This document shows, piece by piece, positions 1 through 10,767 of a stretch of DNA of 64,000 bases. The stretch comes from Sabethes cyaneus (Eukaryota > Arthropoda > Insecta > Diptera > Culicidae). Under the pieces are notes generated by a model, which saw only the letters and a program-made list of their open reading frames with translations, ran no database searches and was not told the origin of the DNA. Made by a program: the position numbers and the translations under genes. Position 1 is the first letter of the stretch. The number at the start of each line of letters is the position of its first letter. The stretch lies in NCBI RefSeq assembly GCF_943734655.1, contig NC_071354.1, positions 44,617,744-44,681,743 of the forward strand. Direction: 5' to 3'.

Positions 1-470
1 AAATTGTTGATAATAACTAGTTCTACAAATGTCCAATACTTCATTTTAACAAATTTTGCTCGGCTAAGACGGTACTGTCAAATGGATCAAAATTGAGTCA
101 AAGTGATCGAACCATCCTTGCTTTATTTATTTATTCGTCAAGCATTTGTAGACTACATACAATAATTATTACAATAATATTTGTCTGCAATGAATACATC
201 GTACGGCCAGACTCTATGTGACGTAATGAATCATGCGGTCGGTTGTTTGTTTTGATCTGTTACGTAATGTTTAGTTTTCATGATGAGTAATGTTAGATTC
301 GGGTGCGTGCGGATAGTACAGGCAGTAAATTGCAGCCGCGAATCGGGCTTTCTACGGATTAGGTAGCCAGCTGAAAGTTTACAAATTCCCTCAATACGTT
401 CTATAGGCGTTAATGTAACCCGGAAGTGCAGAGTTTTTAACCCAATTGACCAATGTTTTCGCGATATATA
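1..470. other. Unassigned DNA with a TTTA-repeat and one solo M module
   Basis: No coding region is visible. A short TTTA repeat at about 122-134 resembles the tail of a minus-strand LINE, but no LINE body could be recognised beside it. Positions 413-470 match the M module that bounds the composite repeat units further along (shared core CCCGGAAGT, then CAGnnTTTnAACCCAATnG). Here M stands alone and directly abuts the terminal inverted repeat starting at 471. Confidence 0.4.
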
Positions 471-873
471 AGCCGTTCCGAATTATAATGGTCTATTGAT
501 CATTCAGCAATTTTTACAGGAGACGCAACCGTCTAAAAATACCTAAAAATAATTCTATTCAATTTTTTTCGCCAAACCAAATGTTCTGATGGGCAGGGTG
601 TAAAGGGATTCAACATGAGAATACATAAAAATCCCAACGTTTGTTAAAATATGTAATTTATTCATACGAATGTACATACACCACTATGATTTCATATATA
701 ATTTACCTGAAATCCCCAAAACGTTCCACAATATAATGGTCTATATCCATGAGATTTGTAAATGTGAATAAATGATACAAAACCCTCATAAAATGGGTAT
801 TGGTGGAATAGTATGACGACTCGGCATGGAATATCGTGCTCTGACGCCATTTTGAAATCAAATATTAACACAA

Positions 874-2058
874 TTGGCTCAGGTTACCGTCGATGCCAGT
901 TATACAGATCTTAAGGCAGCATTCGATCGGATTGATCATGATATTGCTCTGAAGAAGTTTGCTAAACTTGGGTTTTCTCAACGTCTTCGTCGCTGGTTGC
1001 AGTCATACTTGAAAAACCGGAAGCTACAAGTTAAAATCGGATCATCGCTGTCTGATATTTTCGTTAATGAGGCTGGAGTTCCCCAAGGTAGCAACCTTGA
1101 CCCGTTGTTATTTTCACTGTTTTTAAATTATGTGACAGCTCTACTTAACGGTAAATGTAAACTGGTATATGCTGACGACCTAAAAATTTACGTCGCTGTG
1201 AAAATCTTGGCCGACTGCTATGTTCTTCAGTCTTTGCTGAAAATTTTTTCCAATTGGTGCCAAGAAAATAGAATGACGCTCAGCATTAATAAATGTCTCG
1301 AAAGTTCATTCCATCGTAAACAGAGCCGTAAAGTTTTCGAATTTGACTATCGTATTAATGATCAGATACTTGAACGTGTGGTCTGTGTCAAAGTTGTTGG
1401 AGTTTTGATTGACACAAGGTTAACTTTTCGGAACCATCTCTCAGAAATCATCGATAAAGCAAATAGACAACTGGGATTCATGTTCAAAATTGCCAAAGAG
1501 TTTGACAATCCACTTCGCTCAGTATACTATGCACGTGTCCGATCTCACCTGGAAAATTCTGCAGTTGTTTGGTCACCGTATCGTGTAAACAGGATCAATC
1601 GGATAGAGGCTATCCAACGCAAGTTTGTTTGGTATGCCCTTAGGCATTTACGGTGGAATAACTCACAGAATCTTCCGCCATATGAAGCTCGCTGTCAGTT
1701 GCTGGTTTTGACAACCCTTGAAAAGAGAAGGAAAGTGAACAAGGTTGTTATGGCAGCTAAAATTCTCACGTCAGAAGTGGATAGTCCCATATTATTAGAA
1801 CACTTGCAAGCAAGGGTATTGCTCAGAAACCTTTGTCAACGTAACGGATTTCTGCATATGCCCTTCACCCGTTCAGATTTCACGAAGAATTCTCCTATTC
1901 AATCGATGTGCGCAACCTTCTTCAATGAGTTCTTCCACCTGTCCGAGTTCAACGAGTCGTCATTCAAACAAAAGCGTCATTGGTGTTCAAACAAAAGCTG
2001 CTTAAGCTACTTAACTCATCAATTAGCTAGTAATATGTTCATTTTTTGTTTATTATGA
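874..2058 (+). pseudogene. 5'-truncated non-LTR retrotransposon reverse transcriptase
   Basis: The open frame of 394 codons encodes the C-terminal two thirds of a LINE reverse transcriptase, which copies element RNA into DNA at a nicked target. The frame opens at a TTG with no ATG, as expected after 5' truncation. Visible motifs: the finger/palm start AAFDRIDH (residues 15-22), PQGSNL (70-75) and the intact catalytic YADD (99-102). The usual thumb and C-terminal conserved stretch around residues 200-290 follows. Endonuclease and ORF1 are missing. After the stop an AT-rich 3' tail ends in AATA repeats at about 2281-2303, a usual LINE 3' end. Motif style (GSNLxPLLF, YADDLKIY) matches the lineage at 30.1-32.9 kb and suggests the Loner/I/Jockey group; clade assignment is inference. 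It lies inside the TIR element 471-2360. Confidence 0.85.
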
Positions 2059-2280
2059 ATTGACCATTAAGTTTTATTTTGTAAATTTGTATGTGCGATT
2101 CTTTATTATTAATTATTGTTGGCTACTATTGTGAGCCTTTATAATACGTAATGCTAGTTAAAAGATACTGGGTTTTGTGCCTGTTCGAGAATGATTTCAC
2201 AATCGTTCTTTGCTGATCAACTCGAACGGATTTTCCCAGTCATTTACATTCATGTAGATTATTAATCGGATGAATTACGT

Positions 2281-2303
2281 TATAATAAATAAATAAATAA
2301 ATA
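2281..2303 (+). repeat. AATA-repeat 3' tail of the truncated LINE
   Basis: Consecutive AATA units follow the reverse-transcriptase 3' UTR and mark the 3' end of the inserted retrotransposon. A target duplication could not be defined because the 5' junction near 850-870 is unclear. Confidence 0.6.
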
Positions 2304-2416
2304 TCTATCCAAAAAAATTTAATAAAAATGGTCAATAGACCACTATAATTCGGAACGGCTCATATAAATAAATAGTAGTGAAACATCTATGAGTAAAAAT
2401 TCAAATTACAACCTAC

Positions 2417-2608
2417 CTTTTTAGTTCCGCTGGCCATAGAAAGGTAGCTCCGCAGGATGTTAGGAGCACTCCCGCTGCTGCTGCTGATGCTGCTGCCGCC
2501 GAATGGAGAGCTCCGAGCTGTGAGACTGTATACAACTGGGGCTACTTGCGTGAGACTCCCCGAATCAAAACACCGGTTTGTCTCTATCCAGAACGCGACC
2601 GTTTCCAA
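2417..2608 (-). CDS. Possible first coding exon of a host gene (minus strand)
   Basis: On the minus strand an ATG at 2437 opens a seven-codon exon (Met-Ala-Ser-Gly-Thr-Lys-Lys) ending at 2417, exactly before a good splice donor (AAG|GTAGGT). The frame stays open upstream to an earlier ATG at 2608, with a serine-rich stretch from a CAG/CTG-type repeat, so the true start could be either. The region is GC-richer than its surroundings, as expected of a promoter and first exon, and the rest of the gene would lie left of the window. On the plus strand the same DNA reads as a signal-peptide-like leucine run (start 2457, 97 codons), which may only be the shadow of the CTG repeat. No downstream exon is visible, so this stays a candidate. 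Confidence 0.25.
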
Positions 2609-4779
2609 ATTTCATGTTTCACCAGTTTCCTTCCGACGATCGCAGATCAGATCCGAGGCGAAATGCACACTCGCGTTTCTAGACAAATATGTCCAATTTG
2701 TTGCCTATGATCAGTTGCACGGTAGAATGCAAACAACGGTAGCTCTTTAGAAGACAAAAAACTGTAAGGTTATCCAGTCTGTTAGGCAAACAAACACTGG
2801 TTATTCGCTCTTTTTTTCGCAAACTCACGCCTTCTTTCCAGTTGATCATTCACACCTTGCAATCGATTATACAATTTTGCGATTCAGAAAAAAGAAAAAA
2901 AACCTACAAAAATGGGGCTAAAACCAGAAGAAACACAGAAAAAGAAGAAATGCGGTAATTTGATTGTGTCACATTTTCCGGCAGTCGGCTACTGGTTTCC
3001 CTCTCGTGTTCACTCGCTTTTCCACTCGCTCACCCACTTGGTCCCAGTTTGCTGACCAATTTTAAATCAATGCCGCAAATGTCCGCAGTCTCGGCGTGTA
3101 AGACTTGAGACAGGAAGAAGAGGAAAAACACAACAACGCCGAAGTAGAAGAAGAAAAAAAATATCACCTTCATCTTATTGCTCCGCAATCTCCACCCGAG
3201 CGGGCAACGGTCACTGGTTCACTGTTTTTCTTCAACTTTGTTTTTGTTTCGTCGCTACGATACGAACTACGAGCCTGCATGGAAATTATGCTGCGACGTT
3301 TAAAGCACACGCGAAAAACGGCTTTCCGTGTCGGACGGCCCGATTGCTGGTTTGCTTACTACGATGTTGACAATTTTCGGTCACTAGGGCAGTGCGTGAC
3401 ACTTGATTTGGTCGCGGCTGTCTGGCTGGGCTGGCTGGCTGATCATGGAGCTGATCTGACACTTATTTTTTGCCCCAATACAATCGTTTCGTTTTTTAGC
3501 AGTGTTTCACGATATGACCGATCGCCCTCCGGCAGCTGCTACCGTTGCTCTTGCTGTTGTAGTCGTGATCAACAGTGAACAGTAATGGTTTAACGTTCCC
3601 GGACAGCTCAGCTGTCGCGGACAATTGGCAACAAAGTTTGGCGTTGCTTTCATTGCGATAGTCAATAATCAATTTACTTCAAGTAATCGTTTTTTTGCGG
3701 TTTCAAATTGAAAATCGTTTGACACTGATTCCGATCGGTATATGATTGGAGATAATTATCTTTCATATAAAAAAGTATTATTTGGCAGAGTCTGAAAATT
3801 GGGCCATCGAATGTTGCCTGAAGTCGTGAATCGATTGATCGTTCAGATTGGAGAGACCCTTGAACGGTTTATCTGGTCTAGTCTGATAGAATATTTTGAA
3901 AAGCATGACAGCTTAACACATTGAAATGAAAACGAGACTCCTATACCGGCCTAGTCAGAATGCATGCATGCATGTCACAAGCTGGCGTGGCAGCTATAAA
4001 CGACCTTAATTGAGTGTAATGTCGTCGGTTTATTATTTTTCAACATTCACGACTCCGACGATACGGACTGGCTAGGGGATAGACACACGAAATAGCCCCT
4101 CAAAACAGAAAACTGTCTCGAGGACACCGTATATTTTTGCACTGCTGCGCCGCTAGTGGGTCTAGGACATTCGGGCATGGTTTCGAGAGTTTCTGTAAAC
4201 TTATCGGGATTAATACCACGGACAGAACAATAACCGGTAACAAAGTGTATTATAAACCGAAGGTTCGGTTTCTTTTGGATTTCACTTGAAACTGGAATGT
4301 TTTGTATTGGTCCCTCGCAGTCCACCACTGATTAACAAACAAGTGGACCGGTGACTCATTAAAGACTTATTCATATATTGCTCTGCGGGGGATCAACCCA
4401 GTTCGATTGGATTGACCAAAAGGCCGTGAAACTGGCGCCGATGTAAGTTATCGATTCATTGCATGCAAGAAAAAAGGCAAGATTGGTTTCGGTTAATCAA
4501 TGCCTAATGTTGCCCTCGCATGAAATGAAATATGTCATGTTGTAAGTTGATTTATACTCGTTAATTAGTAAACTTTTCGCGCAATTTAACTTATTTTCGG
4601 TGCCATTATTTTTAACCATTCTGTTTTCAAATAGGAATTAATTCTTCGGACTACTACTGATCCTTGTATGAACAACGAACAGCAAGCATCGTATAGCGTG
4701 CCCAAACATAAACAAAAGGTAGGACAACCAACCTTTCAGAAGAATGTTTTGGTCTGGAAAAATTGCTCTTATAATGCTC
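2609..4779. other. GC-richer unique intergenic or regulatory DNA
   Basis: I see no repeat family and no convincing gene here. An open frame of 157 codons (3105-3578, plus) has low-complexity Glu/Lys at its start and a Cys/Ser-rich end and resembles no family I know; I do not call it a gene. A short ATGC repeat lies at about 3962-3976. If the minus-strand exon at 2417-2608 is real, this stretch would contain its promoter and 5' UTR. Confidence 0.35.
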
Positions 4780-4850
4780 TTATGCTCTTATAACTTATTC
4801 CAAAAATATCGGCCGATTAGGTTGCAAACTGCGAACTTCCGGGTGTAATT
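4780..4850 (-). repeat. Module M, right-hand copy of composite unit A
   Basis: On the minus strand this reads CACCCGGAAGTTCGCAGTTT then CAACCTAATCGGCCGATATTT, closely matching 56748-56805. It marks the boundary of unit A. Confidence 0.65.
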
Positions 4851-5500
4851 GGATTTAAAATCAAAGTTGAAATTGGTCTCAAAATTAGATATGGAACTGA
4901 ACTATAAATTAGAATTGAAATTAGATTTGAAATCGGATTTGACATAGGGCATTAAATTGATCTTGAGTTTGACATAATTTAGACTGCTCAGGAGTTATCA
5001 TGCCAGGTGAAGGTGAATGAAATGCTTAAAGAAAAGCTACAGTTAAGATAATTTTTTCTGAAAATTTTGACAAAAATTCTTCTATTTACGAAGAATGATT
5101 TAAACAAGTACATTCAGCTGAAAGATGTATGAATTTTGTTTTGAGTTACTTCTAAAGAAATTTGTTGTACTGCAAAACCAACTTTGTAAATAGGTCTTTC
5201 AATATGAGAGGCACAAAATTAGATTTGAGACTAACTAATACATGGGTTGTGGCAATAATTTAATTTCCTTTCTCACCAAACGCTCCTCCACTACACTAAA
5301 AAAAAGCAGAAATTTGTGTTTTATTTGTATGGGAGGCCGCCCTCTTAAAGGAATGAGGGGCCTCAAACCATCAGACTTGGAATTAGATTTTAAATTTAAG
5401 TTAAAATTTGACTGGAAATTGGATTTAAAATTAAGCTCGAAATTGAACCTAAAATTGCAATTGAAATAGGACTTGAAAATGGACATAAATTGGATTTTGT
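4851..5500 (-). repeat. Degenerate 12-bp-type array with embedded fragments
   Basis: The plus strand shows repeated TTGAAATTGGAC-like words (4851-4985, 5375-5500), the reverse complement of the TTTCAAGTCCAA arrays elsewhere. Between them, 5290-5370 is a minus-strand fragment of the unit making up the 60.2-61.9 kb tandem array (shared words: AGAAATTTGTGTTTTATTTG, TATGGGAGGC). Confidence 0.7.
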
Positions 5501-5955
5501 TTCCCCTCTTCTGTTGGGTACTCTTAATTACCACTGCGTCCATTCGGCCTTCCCCCGAAAACCCGCGCTGAGAATCGAGGCCAACACCCGGACAGACGAA
5601 CAGAGTCACACGCAGTGCCTTGTAAGTCGCAAGGGTCTGCATAGTGTCGTCGTCTCGCCAGTAAACACAAAGTTAGATTAAAACTTCTCGGTCGGTGGTT
5701 CTACCGTATATGGAGGAAAAGACACGATCTGTGTCTGTGGTTCGACCCTCCAGCATTGGACAAAAGGTTAGGCTGTTAGAGTACAGGTCAGTTACGGGAC
5801 TAGTCCAACAATCCTATCAAACATGCAGTTGAACTTGAAATTGGGTTTGAAATAGGATTTAATATTGGGCACTAAATAAGGTTTGAATTTGGACTAATTT
5901 GAACTTAAAGTCACCAAATTAGACACGAAGTCATACTTCAAATTAGTATTGACAT
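5501..5955. repeat. GC-rich insert, SINE-like module tail and 12-bp-type remnant
   Basis: 5501-5690 is a GC-rich stretch I cannot assign. 5720-5790 contains CCAGCATTGGACAAAAGGT, the core of the SINE-like module seen at 26360, 45480 and 48175. 5815-5955 returns to the 12-bp-type array in minus orientation. Confidence 0.5.
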
Positions 5956-7300
5956 TTTTTTCCCTCACATGTTTTACCTCTTTTCTGTTCCGTCTTTCCT
6001 CTTTTCCAGTTCCCGTTTTGATTTTTTGTTTCGTTTGTTCTACTTTTTTGTACCCTTTTCTCGGTTTTTACTCTCACGTTATTTTAGCTTTTCCTCTTTT
6101 TCTCTTGTACCGTGTTTTCTGTTTCGTTATTATGTTTTTCTCCGTTTCTCATTTTCCGTATTTTCTTTTCTCTTTTTCCCTTTTTCCGTTTCCAGTTTTC
6201 GTCGTCTTCTAACTTGTTTTACCCCCTTCCTTCTCCTTTTGCATCTTCGTCCGTTCCGTTTTTCCTCTGTCTGTTTTCTGTTACTTTTAGGACGCCCAGT
6301 TAGCTTTAAGGTACGATGCAGACCTAACAAGCCAGTCCCCGTATGTTCGAATCTCAGCTGCGCGGTGCTTCCGGAGTCAGTAGAATCAGTAAGCAGTTGC
6401 ACTAGCCCCGTATTTGTCCTGTACTCTAACAACCAGCAGCAAGGTCTGTCGATTAAGGAGGGCCAGAAGGGTCTTAAAAATGTTTATTACCAAAGCATTG
6501 CTTTGATTCTGTCACGTTTACTCTGTTTTTGACTTCCTTATTTCCTTTTCTTTTCCGGGTTTTCTTCATATCTCCGGTTTTTCGTCTTTTTCTTTAGTCC
6601 ATTTCTCATTCCTGTCACGTCTTTCTCCTTTTATAACCCGTTTAACCTTTTCTCTCTCGCTATTCTGCTTTTCCCCTCTCGTTTTCCTTTTTTCTGCCCA
6701 CTATTGTTCATTTTTTCTCTACACTGTTTTTTTCATTCCCTGTTTTTCAGCCTGTTTTTCTTTCTTTTCTGTCTCGTCTTTTGTGTCGTTCGCTGTCCTG
6801 TAATCGACTTTTTTTCTAGCCCCGGTTTTTATCTGCTTTGCTCTTTTACTCCTTTTCTATCCTGATTTTCGTTTTCGACTCTTGTCTGTCTTCCTTATTA
6901 TGTCCTCTGCAGGTTTCGTTCTGTTTTACATTTCTGTCTTATCCCTTTCATCTTAGGTTTCTTTTCACTTTCTGTTCTCGTTTCTCCTTTTTTCGTCTCT
7001 CGTAGAAAAAAAAAAGAAAAAGAAAAAGAGGAACAGAAAAGGATCCATTCCTCTTATTATATATGTTTGTTTTTGTGCCGTTTATCCTGATTTGCTCTCG
7101 TTTTTATTGTTTTCTTCATGATTTTCCTTCTTTTCTCTCGTTTTTCTGCTTATTTCTTTCGCTAAGTTTCTTCTAAGTCTCCTCATTTTTTCCTCTTTAT
7201 CTGTTTCAGTTTTTTCTTTTTCACTTTTTTCACTTTTTATGTCCCTTTTTTGTTTCGTTTGTATTTTTTCAAGCTAGTTTTTATACTTTTTCTCTCTTGA
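5956..7300 (-). repeat. Polypyrimidine tract (purine-rich array in minus orientation), split by a SINE
   Basis: Almost pure T/C on the plus strand with recurring words such as TTTTCTGTTTCGTTTT. This is the reverse complement of the purine-rich arrays in units B and C. Open frames here encode only Phe/Ser/Leu runs and are not genes. A SINE interrupts the tract at 6292-6491. Confidence 0.75.
6292..6491 (+). mobile_element. tRNA-derived SINE (Feilai-like)
   Basis: The head has polymerase III-type internal promoter boxes: box A around CCCAGTTAGC and box B GTTCGAATCTC. Then come a family body (CACTAGCCCCGTA) and a 3' part (GTCTGTCGATTAA, CTTAAAAATGTTTAT). The same family is at 33692-33881 (+), 19652-19842 (-) and, as a 3' half only, at 27081-27164 (+). 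Feilai, known from Aedes aegypti, is the likely relative, but I cannot confirm this without a consensus. Confidence 0.75.
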
Positions 7301-7314
7301 AAATTTCCTTTAAT

Positions 7315-7590
7315 TGTACCGTGAACGTACCATATTCTGCGCAGTTAAGACATTTCTATGATTCTTCCGCTATTCGAAGTATTCTAGATTTAAATTAACA
7401 ACGTGGATAACAGCAACGTGTAGTGCTACGGTCTATAATATCTGGTAAAAATATGGGAATTATAAGTCGACCAACAATTGAGTATATTTTTCGTTTTGTA
7501 AACTTATTTACGGTGCCTAATTCTGCGCACTTTCTTGTCCATATTCCTAATTCTGCGCATGTTTGCCCCTAATTCTGCTCACCCAGCGAA
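7315..7590 (+). repeat. Fragment of a motif-iterating element (CCTAATTCTGCGCA)
   Basis: The word CCTAATTCTGCGCA or a close variant occurs at about 7330, 7518, 7550 and 7570, some preceded by ACGGTG. I found no inverted partner, so the element is truncated. It resembles the motif-iterating TA elements elsewhere in the window. Confidence 0.45.
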
Positions 7591-8369
7591 AATAAATACT
7601 CCTGCTATGCTGTTTATGTCTTTATACGCTGAAAGCACACCAAAAAATCCGGCATTAGCCATTACCATAAATAAATCCACGATCCGGCCTTCTTGTACTG
7701 TCCGGGTGGCAAAGGAATATTGTTATCATTTTGATTGCCTCATTTATCGAGACGTGAAGGGCGAATTGATTCTAGTGTTCTGCATACTGAACATTACACT
7801 TTAGACTAATACTAAAAATGGTGTTTTCATGTAGAAACCACTTCCCCACTCGTTGACAGCCCCATGAGGTTGGATATTAAAAAAAAATAGAAGACATGGT
7901 TTCACGAATTGGCGCTCGTAGGTTCGGAGACAGCGCAGGATTCCGATCAATGCAAGTTAAAGGTTCTACTTGAATTTTCATGCCTCTATACCTCAGACAT
8001 CTGGGTGAGGTTGCGTATAACTAATTATTCTTTCTAACAATGCTGGGTAATTTGATCATTGCAATTTCGATCCTAAATTTGTTAATTTTCTAGAATGACA
8101 ATCTTAGCGTTGGTGCTAACGACGATGTTTTCTGCCGTATAAAACACTTTCAGTTTCACGTTAAGTTATTTCGCTCTCAAATATTAAGGCCCGTTTGTGA
8201 ATAATGGCGTAATATTCAACAGACATTTATAAAAAAAATAACGCAATCAATGATCATAGTTTTGCACAATGTTAAAAATACTTTTTTTCCATTTGTCTCA
8301 TTTATTTTTGTTTCTGTTTCTGTAGAGAAGTAAGAGACGGACTACGTACCTCTAGATCCATCAACAACC
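7591..8369. other. Unassigned AT-rich DNA
   Basis: No gene, RNA or repeat family recognised. The open frame at 7535-7804 resembles no known protein and starts inside the iterated-motif fragment. Confidence 0.4.
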
Positions 8370-8371
8370 TA

Positions 8372-9386
8372 CAGGGGTTAGACAAAATGATCGGGACAGG
8401 CAAAATTTTGACTAATTTCAAACGGCCGTAACTTCTACAAACCAAGTCCTTTTTAGATGAAACCAGTTGCATTCGATGGGAACATTTGTTTAGTTTTTCT
8501 AAAATAATTCAAAATTTACAGTAGCCGGTGGAAACCGAAGATGTCCCGGGTTGTCCGGAGGTATGTTAAACGCTGTTTTTTTTTCATCGTGTGTATCTTT
8601 TTTTTCTGTCATGGAAATTCAATAATATTCATATTTTATCCCAAAACTAGATTTCATTTTCAGTCGATTGATGATAAGAGAATGAAGACCCGTCGAAAAA
8701 CAACCGAGATATGGCCATTTCAGTAAATTAAGTGCTGGAAATGTTGCCACTAACGTCCTACCTTTATGGCAATTTTAAAATAACCATACCAATATGCCAA
8801 ACCAAGATGCCAAACTTCTAGCATTTAAATACACGATCTATATTGATATGATTTCGAATATTCCTAAAAACGATAACTTTCGTCGGGGTCCCTAGAACCT
8901 GCTACAGGGTTGCCATGGCAAGCTGCGGCTCTGGAGTTGCCTCCAGTGTCAGTGGCATATAAAATCTTAATGTTTGACGCTCATATTGATATGATTTACG
9001 TCATGTCTTAAAATGGTCAGAGCAATGAATGTTAAGGGTACTGATACCGTAATTTGGTTGTTTCTCGACGAATCTCCGTCCTCTTTTCACCAATCGACTG
9101 GAAATGAAGTCTAGTTTTGGGATAAAATATGTATACCATTAAATGTTTATGACAGAAAAAGATACAAGCGATGAAAAAAATCAGTTTTTGACATACCCCC
9201 GGTCAACCCGGAATATCTCTGGTGTTCACCGGCTGCTACCAATCTTGAAACATTTAAGGAAAATCCGGAAAAAAATCCCCGTCAAATGCAATTAGTTTCA
9301 TCTGAAAACTTCTTATTTTGTAAAAGTTATGGCCGTTTGAATTTCGTCACAATTTTGCCTGTCCAGATCATTTTGTCTAACCCCTG
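8372..9386. mobile_element. TA-flanked foldback/MITE (TIR CAGGGGTTAGACAAAATGA)
   Basis: Begins CAGGGGTTAGACAAAATGAT and ends with its reverse complement, with TA on both sides (8370-8371 and 9387-9388). The inverted arms extend about 350 bp inward, matching words such as TTTTGCCTGTC and CCCAAAACTAGA in mirrored positions. The TA duplication and TIR style point to a non-autonomous Tc1/mariner-type element. No transposase remains. Confidence 0.8.
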
Positions 9387-9399
9387 TATATGTGAATAC

Positions 9400-9606
9400 T
9401 AGCTGTAACCCGCGTGCGTCACCTCGCGTCTAATTGAGAGTGAATCGGTGGTACGTTATGTAAGTCAATGAGATGCAATTACTTACAATTACTTTTGCAT
9501 GTATTGAGTGCAATTTGGTATAATTGGTTTGAATCTTTGCTTAATGTTGGCGATTCTTACCACGCGCCTTATCGGGGGCCTGGTTTCAGTTGCAGACAAG
9601 GCTCTT
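9400..9606 (+). repeat. Dispersed repeat, partner of 59640-59810
   Basis: Starts near TAGCTGTAACCCGCGTGCGT. It shares long stretches with the minus strand of 59640-59810 (AATGAGATGCAA, ATAATTGGTTTGA, TTAATGT then GGCGATTCT, GACAAGGCTC). Family unknown. Confidence 0.6.
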
Positions 9607-10603
9607 ATATATGGGTCATTCATTCCACGCGAGGTGTCCGAGCCCCGTGTAATCGACCTTCACGAAGTTGAACCAAATTTCACCAAATTGTTCGTTTTTG
9701 GTCAGAAAGTAAACATCGAAAATTTTGTGCCGATCGGACATTCCCGCGATTAATGGGAGCACCTCCATTTTTAAGGAAAATACTCTTTTTTGTCAAAACC
9801 TCTTTTTTTCTTTTGCTTATATCTCCAGAAATATTGGGTTTAGAAAGACAATATTTTCACATTTTTAAAGGAAATTACCCAAGGAATCCAAAAAAAATAT
9901 TACTTTCAAGCACCAGTGTTGCCAAATATTTTTAAACTCAATTTGAAGACTAAATTTTCATTTTTCTCTGAAAAGTTGGCAACACTGCTATGAAAAACCT
10001 TTTTATATACTGTATAAATGCTATTCCGATATGCCAACGTATTTTTACATCGCGTAGAGAACTACTGCTTCAAAAAAAAGCTTTTTTGCTTATTACATTA
10101 AAAATGGGGAATTTCTTGCTTTAAAACGAATATTGGAATCGACAAAGAATACCTCGGGGCGATGAGTGATTCTTATGTAAAAAAAATCTGCGTAACACGA
10201 TGAAGTTGAAATTTTTGAGATAAAATTGTCTTTATTGAAAGAAAAATGCAAATTTAATTTTCAAATTGAGTTTAAAAATGTTTGGCAGCACAGGTGTTCA
10301 AAAATAATACCCTTTTCGAATTTCTTGGATGATTTCCTTTGAAAATGTGAACATATTATCTTTCTAAACTTAATATTTCCGGAGATATTAGCAAAAGGAA
10401 AAAGAGGTTTTGACAAATCGGGTATTTTCCTTAAAAATGGAGGCGCTCCCATTAATCGAGGGAATGTTCGATCCGTACCAAATTTTGGATTTTTACTTTC
10501 TGACCGAAAACGAACAATCCGGCAAAATTTGGTTCAAATCCGTGAAGGTCGTTTACACGTTTGAACTTTTTCTCGGTCACTTGGTATGGAATGACCCATA
10601 TAG
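9607..10603. mobile_element. Foldback element (TIR ATATGGGTCATTC)
   Basis: Inverted arms of about 350 bp at 9607-9950 and 10255-10603. Mirrored open frames in the two arms, both starting Met-Gly-Ala-Pro-Pro-Phe-Leu-Arg-Lys-Ile (9753 plus, 10452 minus), show the symmetry directly; they are by-products, not genes. TA-rich flanks suggest a TA-type target. Confidence 0.75.
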
Positions 10604-10767
10604 ATAAATAGATAGGCGATAAATAGAAGATAGATGCTAACAAAATTTACTAACATGTTTATAAGAAACTGTTCTCTTCATGACATATGAATTTTTTAAT
10701 AAGCTGAATCGAGTATTTTAGCCTCAACTCCGAAACAACGAAAAATGTTGTCATGAAAATTTTATTA

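Larger units (their letters stand above)
471..2360. mobile_element. TIR element with an internal copy of its terminal motif, invaded by a LINE
   Basis: Terminal inverted repeats of 32 bp lie at 471-502 and 2329-2360 with two mismatches (core CCGTTCCGAATTATA then GGTCTATTGA). A related copy of the same motif lies inside at 721-746 in direct orientation. The outer flanks are TA-rich (ATATA on both sides), compatible with a TA-type target duplication but not decisive. The interior carries a truncated LINE (roughly 850-2304), so the DNA element is older than that insertion. No transposase is visible, so it is probably non-autonomous. Superfamily unknown; Tc1/mariner-like is a guess from the TA flanks. 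Confidence 0.6.

Noticed and set aside
3105..3578. 157-codon open frame on the plus strand
   Set aside because: Low-complexity ends, no domain, no splice or promoter support; could be chance in GC-richer DNA.
5949..6532. Overlapping Phe/Ser/Leu-rich open frames
   Set aside because: Direct result of the polypyrimidine tract; the last part is a SINE.
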